This document shows positions 59,821-64,000 of a DNA stretch of 64,000 bases, piece after piece; positions within the stretch are counted from its first letter, which is position 1; every line of letters starts with the position of its first letter. The notes under the pieces are model-generated. The model was given only the letters and a program-made list of their open reading frames with translations, did no database searches and was not told the DNA's origin. Location of the stretch: NCBI RefSeq assembly GCF_021991835.1, contig NZ_JAHDAU010000004.1, positions 62,001 to 126,000 on the forward strand, given 5' to 3'. The stretch comes from Polaribacter sargassicola. GTDB lineage: Bacteria; Bacteroidota; Bacteroidia; Flavobacteriales; Flavobacteriaceae. Position numbers and translations under genes: made by a program.

Positions 59821-60783
59821 TTACTTATTTTTCTTCGGATAAAACTGCGATTGCAAAAAACCTAATCCGTATCCTAAAAACTGAGTTAAAGAAGTAAACA
59901 TACTTAAAAAAGCGACCTTTAAATTCCTATTCTGTTTTAAAGAATCTAAAAAAATTAGATAAAAATAAAACCCGTAGAAATACAATAATTGATTATAACC
60001 TAAGATTGCTAAAAGAATACTTAAACCAATTCCTAAAATAAATAACGAAGGAAACCAATAAGTAAGTTTTGCTGTGGAAGGATATTTTTTATTTAAAATA
60101 GGCCTTGCAGTACCAAAACCAAAAGTTTGTTTAAAAAACTGCGCAATTGTACTTCTTCTTTTATGATACACAAATGCTTTTTCTATCAGTTGCGTGTCAC
60201 AATTGTTTTTCCAAAGTCTAAAAGTTAAATCGATATCTTCTCCGTTTTTCATTTTAGAAAAACCTTGTGTTTTTTCGAATGCTTTTTTTGATAAACCTAA
60301 ATTAAAACTTCTTGGTTGAAATTTGCCAACAGCTTGTTTTTTGCCTCTAATTCCGCCAGTTGTTAAAACCGAAGTCATGGAATAATTAATAGCTTTTTGT
60401 AATGCTGTAAAACTTTTATGAGCTGCATCTGGCCCACCAAAAGCATCCGTAAAATTATTTTTGAGAGCTTTGTCTACTTCTGATAAATATTGTTTTGGCA
60501 CAATAACATCAGAATCTAAAATGATAAAATAGTTTCCGTTTGCTTTTTGCATTCCAAAATTACGACTTGCTCCTGCTCCGCTATTTTCTTTAAAAAAATA
60601 TTTTAAATCTAGCTGACTTCTATATTTTTCTACAACTAAATCACTTTTTTTGATTGAACCATCTTCTATGATTAAAACTTCAAAATCATTAGAAAATTCT
60701 TGTTTGGTAAGACTTTCTAGCAACTCGTCTATTTCTGTTGGACGATTGTAAACGGGTATAATTATGGAAAAAAAAAGCTTCAA
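59821..60783 (-). CDS. GT2 glycosyltransferase with C-terminal membrane helices
   Basis: This 320-residue protein has a GT-A domain: FSIIIPVYNRPTEIDELLESLTKQEFSNDFEVLIIEDGS, NSGAGASRNFGMQKANGNYFIILDSDVIVP, FGGPDAAHKSFTALQKAINY and NGEDIDLTFRLW. About three membrane helices follow at 245-310 (YWFPSLFILGIGLSILLAIL, LLYFYGFYFYLIFLDSL). This membrane-bound GT2 layout is common for surface polysaccharide enzymes. It is alone, not part of the 46-53 kb operon. Confidence 0.88.
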   Translation of the reverse strand: MKLFFSIIIPVYNRPTEIDELLESLTKQEFSNDFEVLIIEDGSIKKSDLVVEKYRSQLDLKYFFKENSGAGASRNFGMQKANGNYFIILDSDVIVPKQYLSEVDKALKNNFTDAFGGPDAAHKSFTALQKAINYSMTSVLTTGGIRGKKQAVGKFQPRSFNLGLSKKAFEKTQGFSKMKNGEDIDLTFRLWKNNCDTQLIEKAFVYHKRRSTIAQFFKQTFGFGTARPILNKKYPSTAKLTYWFPSLFILGIGLSILLAILGYNQLLYFYGFYFYLIFLDSLKQNRNLKVAFLSMFTSLTQFLGYGLGFLQSQFYPKKNK

Positions 60784-60889
60784 ATGTTATAAAATTTCGA
60801 AGTTTCAAAAGTTCTTTATTTTGAAACTTATTGGCAAAAGTAGATAATTAAAAAATATTTTTTATGTTTTAAAAAAGTTGGCAAACAAG

Positions 60890-60967
60890 TTTAGCCCTGA
60901 TTGAGCGGTTTGTTTGAGCTCTTTTGAGGTACGAAAAAAGCGAGTAGCGAAAGCAGGAAATAGCTTC
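60890..60967. repeat. Dispersed intergenic repeat, copy B
   Basis: It starts TTAGCCCTGATTGAGCGG and ends GCAGGAAATAGCTTC. TTTGTTTGAGCTCTTTTG (60909-60926) is the exact reverse complement of 44760-44777, and AAAAAAGCGAGTAGCGAAAGC corresponds to the other half of copy A with few changes. It occupies the gap 60784-60975; the rest of the gap has nothing recognisable. Confidence 0.8.
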
Positions 60968-60975
60968 AAAAAAAA

Positions 60976-61782
60976 CTACTCAAACTTTTCCATTATTGCA
61001 TCACTAACTCCCATATTTGAAAAACCTCCATCATGAAACAAGTTTTGTAAGGTTACTTTTTTTGTTAAATCCGAAAAAAGTGAAATGGTATAATCTGCAC
61101 AATCTGCTGCAGAAGCATTGCCTAACGGACTCATTTTTTCTGAAAAATTAATAAAACCATCAAAACCTTTTACGCCATTTCCGGCTGTTGTTGGTGTTGG
61201 AGATTGCGAAATTGTATTTACACGCACTTTAAAATCTCTACCAAAATAATAACCAAAACTACGTGCAATTGATTCTAAATAGGCTTTATTATCTGCCATA
61301 TCATTGTAATCTGGAAAAACTCTTTGCGCCGCCATATAAGTTAACGCAACAATAGAACCCCAATCTTTCATCGCTTTTTTATGATATAAAACATTTAAAA
61401 CTTTATGAAAAGAAACGGCTGAAACATCCCAACCTTTTTGGGTAAAATTATAGTTTGGGTCTGTGTAAGGTTTGTTTTTACGCACATTTACAGACATACC
61501 AATTGAGTGTAAAACAAAGTCTATTTTTCCTCCTAAAATCTCCATAGATTTCTCTACCAAATTTTCTAAATCTTCTATAGATGTTGCATCTGCAGGAATA
61601 ATTTGAGCGTTTGTTTTTTTTGCCAAAACATCTAATTCTCCCATTCTAATAGAAGCTGGTGCGTTGGTAAGTACAAACTCTGCTCCTTCTTCAAAAGCTC
61701 TTTCTGCTGTTTTCCAAGCGATAGAGTTTTCGTTTAAAGCGCCAAAAATAATTCCTTTTTTTCCTTTTAGTAAATTGTACAT
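60976..61782 (-). CDS. fabI: Enoyl-[acyl-carrier-protein] reductase (NADH)
   Basis: This 268-residue SDR-type reductase performs the last step of fatty-acid elongation. It has the cofactor motif KKGIIFGALNENSIAWKTAERAFEEGAEFVLT, VLHSIGMS, and the catalytic Tyr-x6-Lys in FPDYNDMADNKAYLESIARSFGYYFG. The FabI-type VNTISQSPTPTTAGNGVKGF and LFHDGGFSNMGVSDAIM follow. The insertion GYYFGRDFKVRVNTI is regular. It lies 84 bp after recN with a short palindromic repeat between them. Confidence 0.94.
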   Translation of the reverse strand: MYNLLKGKKGIIFGALNENSIAWKTAERAFEEGAEFVLTNAPASIRMGELDVLAKKTNAQIIPADATSIEDLENLVEKSMEILGGKIDFVLHSIGMSVNVRKNKPYTDPNYNFTQKGWDVSAVSFHKVLNVLYHKKAMKDWGSIVALTYMAAQRVFPDYNDMADNKAYLESIARSFGYYFGRDFKVRVNTISQSPTPTTAGNGVKGFDGFINFSEKMSPLGNASAADCADYTISLFSDLTKKVTLQNLFHDGGFSNMGVSDAIMEKFE

Positions 61783-61835
61783 CTTTTAGTAATTAGGATT
61801 TAATAAATAGTGAATAATAGTATTTTATTGTTAGT

Positions 61836-61856
61836 TCTTGACTGCGCTAGAACTGA
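61836..61856 (+). repeat. Short palindromic-type repeat, copy 2
   Basis: TCTTGACTGCGCTAGAACTGA sits between recN and fabI. AGTTCT / AGAACT arms form a hairpin around TGACTGCGCT. It corresponds to the degenerate copy at 59787-59807 on the other strand. Confidence 0.5.
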
Positions 61857-61866
61857 CATTTAAAAA

Positions 61867-63519
61867 CTAATTCAATAATTCTTTTGCATGTGTTAATACC
61901 GATTCTGAAATATCTTTACCACTTAACATTTCTGCAATTTCTTTAATTCTTTCATCAACAGATAATTGCTTTAAATTAGTTGTAGTAACTCCTTTTATTT
62001 CTTTTTTAAATACTTTGTAATGATTACTTCCTTTTGCGGCAATTTGTGGTAAATGTGTAATCGCAATTACTTGCATATTTTTACTCATTTTTTGCATAAT
62101 TGCAGCTATTTTATTAGAAACTTCACCAGAAACTCCTGTATCTATTTCATCAAAAATAATGGTTGGCAATTGTGTGTTTTCTGATAAAATAGTTTTTACA
62201 GATAACATAATTCTAGACAACTCACCACCAGAAGCAACTTTTTTCAATTCGCCAAAACTACCACCTTTATTTGCAGAAAAAAGGAATTCTAACTCATCTT
62301 TTCCGTTAGCAAAATAGTTTTTAGTTGGTGTTATTTTTATTGAAAAACGAGCGTTTTCCATTCCTAAATCATTTAATAAAGCTTGTAATTCTTTATTTAA
62401 TTTTGGTATCGATTTAGTTCTTGCATTTGTAATTAAATCTGCAACTTTATCTAACTTACCAGAAACGTCGTCTATTTCTTTTTGTTTTTCATTAATAACT
62501 TCGTCTGCAGATTCTACTTGCGCTACTTTTTCTGATAAATCTTCAAAAACAGTGATCAATTCTGCATTAGAACTTACTGTGTGTTTTTTCTGTAAATTAT
62601 ATAACAGTTGTAATCTATCATTAATTTCTTCCGCTTCATTTGGATTAAAATCTACATTTTCATTCGCATCTTCTAATTCATTTACAACGTCATCAATTTC
62701 TATTTTTACAGAAGTAATTCTTTCTGATAACTCTTGATACTCTTTAGAAAAAGCGGCTATTTTACTCAACCTATTCTCTAATGTATTTAATAAATTCTGA
62801 ATACCAATTTCTTCGTTAATTGTAATTTCTAAAGCTTCAGATAAATTGGTTTTTATTTCTTCTATATTATTTAATTTCTCTAATTTTTCTTCTAATTCTT
62901 CTTGTTCATCAACTTTAATATTTGCTTCTTCTAATTCTTTAAAAAGGTGCAAATTGTATTCGTATTGTTGGTTGGCTTCTTTCTTTTTATTTTCTAAATT
63001 AGAAAGTTCTTTTTTTAATTTATTTAGCTGAGAAAATCCTCTTTTGTAAGAAGCAATTCTTTTACTATTTTTTGCCAAAGCATCTAAAATAGAAAACTGA
63101 AAATCGTTATCTGACAACTCCATTGTTTGATGCTGAGAATGTACATCAATCAACTTTGTTCTTAATTTATTTAATACAGATAAAGTTACCGGAGTATCAT
63201 TTACAAAAGCTCTAGATTTACCCGAAGGAAGAATTTCTCTTCTAATAATTGTTTCAGCCTCATAATCTAAATCTACTTCGTTAAAAAAGTCTTCTAAATT
63301 ATAATTAGCAATTGATACTTTAGCTTCTACAACACATTTTTTTGTAGTGTCTTTTAAGGACGATAAATCTGCTCTATTACCTAAAACCAAACCCAAAGCG
63401 CCTAAAAGAATAGACTTACCTGCTCCTGTTTCACCAGTTATAATGGATAATCCTGAAGAAAAATCAATAGATAATTGATTGATTAATGCGTAGTTATTTA
63501 TGGATAGTTGTGCTAACAA
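61867..63519 (-). CDS. recN: DNA repair protein RecN
   Basis: This 550-residue SMC-like ATPase has an N-terminal head (LSINNYALINQLSIDFSSGLSIITGETGAGKSILLGALGLVLGNRAD, Walker A), RAFVNDTPVTLSVL and DVHSQHQTMEL. A long coiled coil covers about 155-370. The C-terminal head has signature KKVASGGELSRIMLSVKTIL, Walker B LPTIIFDEIDTGVSGEVSNKIA and VIAITHLPQIAAKGSNHYKV. It acts in double-strand break repair. The place beside the DUF4835 gene is conserved in Flavobacteriia. Confidence 0.96.
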   Translation of the reverse strand: MLAQLSINNYALINQLSIDFSSGLSIITGETGAGKSILLGALGLVLGNRADLSSLKDTTKKCVVEAKVSIANYNLEDFFNEVDLDYEAETIIRREILPSGKSRAFVNDTPVTLSVLNKLRTKLIDVHSQHQTMELSDNDFQFSILDALAKNSKRIASYKRGFSQLNKLKKELSNLENKKKEANQQYEYNLHLFKELEEANIKVDEQEELEEKLEKLNNIEEIKTNLSEALEITINEEIGIQNLLNTLENRLSKIAAFSKEYQELSERITSVKIEIDDVVNELEDANENVDFNPNEAEEINDRLQLLYNLQKKHTVSSNAELITVFEDLSEKVAQVESADEVINEKQKEIDDVSGKLDKVADLITNARTKSIPKLNKELQALLNDLGMENARFSIKITPTKNYFANGKDELEFLFSANKGGSFGELKKVASGGELSRIMLSVKTILSENTQLPTIIFDEIDTGVSGEVSNKIAAIMQKMSKNMQVIAITHLPQIAAKGSNHYKVFKKEIKGVTTTNLKQLSVDERIKEIAEMLSGKDISESVLTHAKELLN

Positions 63520-63589
63520 ATTTTCTGTATTTTGAAAAATAAAATTAGTGAAATTTGTATAAAAATTAAAGAATAATAGAAACTAAAAC

Positions 63590-64000
63590 CTAGTTAATAT
63601 TTCTCCACTTAGAATTGTTGTTTGTAGATATTTTCTTAACAACTTGTATTAGTTTGTTTTTACTTCTGGTTTCTGGTCCATCAGAGTAAATATTTACAAT
63701 TTCATCTGCCTTAGCATCAAAAAATAAACGAATTAAGTAATTACCAACTGTTTTATTATATATTTTTTCTAAAGAAATTACTGCATCTTCTATAGCTTGT
63801 TTTGCATCACTTTTATTAGAAGCAAGATTGTCTAAACCTTTTCTATGATAATTGTAAGTTGCCGTTTTAAATGCTGTTAATTTAGGTGATAAAAAATTAT
63901 CTATCAATAAAAAACGATTTTGTTCACCTACTACATTTTGCCAAGCTGCAAGACCACTTTGTTGTGCTTGTAGCATTACGTTTTGCGCTTCTTTAAAATA
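63590..64000 (-). CDS. DUF4835-family protein, C-terminal part (cut by window edge)
   Basis: The frame is open from the right edge, which reads YFKEAQNVML before the first visible Met at 63976. The true start is therefore outside the window. The visible 136 residues (SGLAAWQNVVGEQNRFLLIDNFLSPKLTAFKTATYNYHRKGLDNLA, LIRLFFDAKADEIVNIYSDG) match the C-terminal half of DUF4835, an exported Bacteroidota family of about 290-300 residues. It usually follows coaBC and precedes recN. Its function is unknown; a peptidoglycan- or gliding-linked role is not supported here. Seventy bases separate it from recN. Confidence 0.85.
   Translation of the reverse strand, partial: YFKEAQNVMLQAQQSGLAAWQNVVGEQNRFLLIDNFLSPKLTAFKTATYNYHRKGLDNLASNKSDAKQAIEDAVISLEKIYNKTVGNYLIRLFFDAKADEIVNIYSDGPETRSKNKLIQVVKKISTNNNSKWRNIN

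Overview
The window is about 30% GC chromosomal DNA from a marine-type member of the Flavobacteriaceae (Bacteroidota), probably close to Polaribacter or Tenacibaculum. The family call rests on several signs: promoters of the TTG-N(17-22)-TAnnTTTG type, almost no Shine-Dalgarno sequences, the recN/DUF4835 pair at the right edge, DUF5606 and DUF4295 proteins, bshC (bacillithiol), menaquinone genes, many lipoprotein signals, and a TonB receptor with an N-terminal carboxypeptidase-regulatory-like domain. The genus is inference. No phage, IS element, CRISPR array, rRNA or tRNA was recognised. Most of the window is dense core genome.

Layout. 1-2.5 kb: end of an anti-sigma factor, an M1 peptidase and a GNAT acetyltransferase. 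2.6-7.5 kb (minus): an accessory-looking export operon made of a DUF4331 domain split over two genes, a TPR lipoprotein and a TonB-dependent receptor. It carries two simple-sequence repeats that could make expression variable. 7.7-11.7 kb: an MBL-fold hydrolase, a conserved protein of unknown function, and an ECF sigma factor with a membrane protein and a Spy/CpxP-like periplasmic protein. 11.7-16.3 kb (minus): one compact operon idi-queD-manA-kdsB-HAD-CAT-like-small protein. 16.4-21.3 kb (plus): a cyclophilin lipoprotein, RF3, an outer-membrane-type protein and a cyclophilin-FKBP fusion. 21.3-27.2 kb (minus): an AsmA-like protein, RlmF, a membrane-spanning TPR/LuxR regulator and BshC. An orphan promoter-like region lies beside the regulator.

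27.4-34.5 kb: an M14 peptidase, RimO, a YHYH lipoprotein with a membrane partner, then a TetR regulator and a Tat-signal HAD enzyme that share an operator-like 12-mer. 34.5-43.9 kb (mostly minus): FtsY, L33/L28/DUF4295, CinA, FAH-family enzyme, PurU, MenB, an esterase-fold protein lacking its nucleophile, a short CvfB-like protein and MenD. 44-45.9 kb: transaldolase, an SDR and the SRP RNA.

46-56.4 kb is an envelope polysaccharide region: a DPM1-like GT2, phosphohexomutase, an MsbA-like exporter, GT90 and GT4 packed into one operon, then CCA transferase and two more GT2 enzymes. With manA and kdsB elsewhere in the window, this suggests lipopolysaccharide core synthesis and export. 56.4-64 kb: DapD, RuvX, Def, DUF5606, MazG, GT2, FabI, RecN and a DUF4835 protein cut by the window edge. 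Two related copies of a dispersed intergenic repeat (44.7 and 60.9 kb) and two degenerate short palindromic repeats (59.8 and 61.8 kb) are visible.

The best candidates for undescribed biology are the split-DUF4331/TPR/TonB operon with its repeats, the TPR/LuxR regulator with its orphan promoter, the TetR/Tat-HAD pair, and the YHYH pair.
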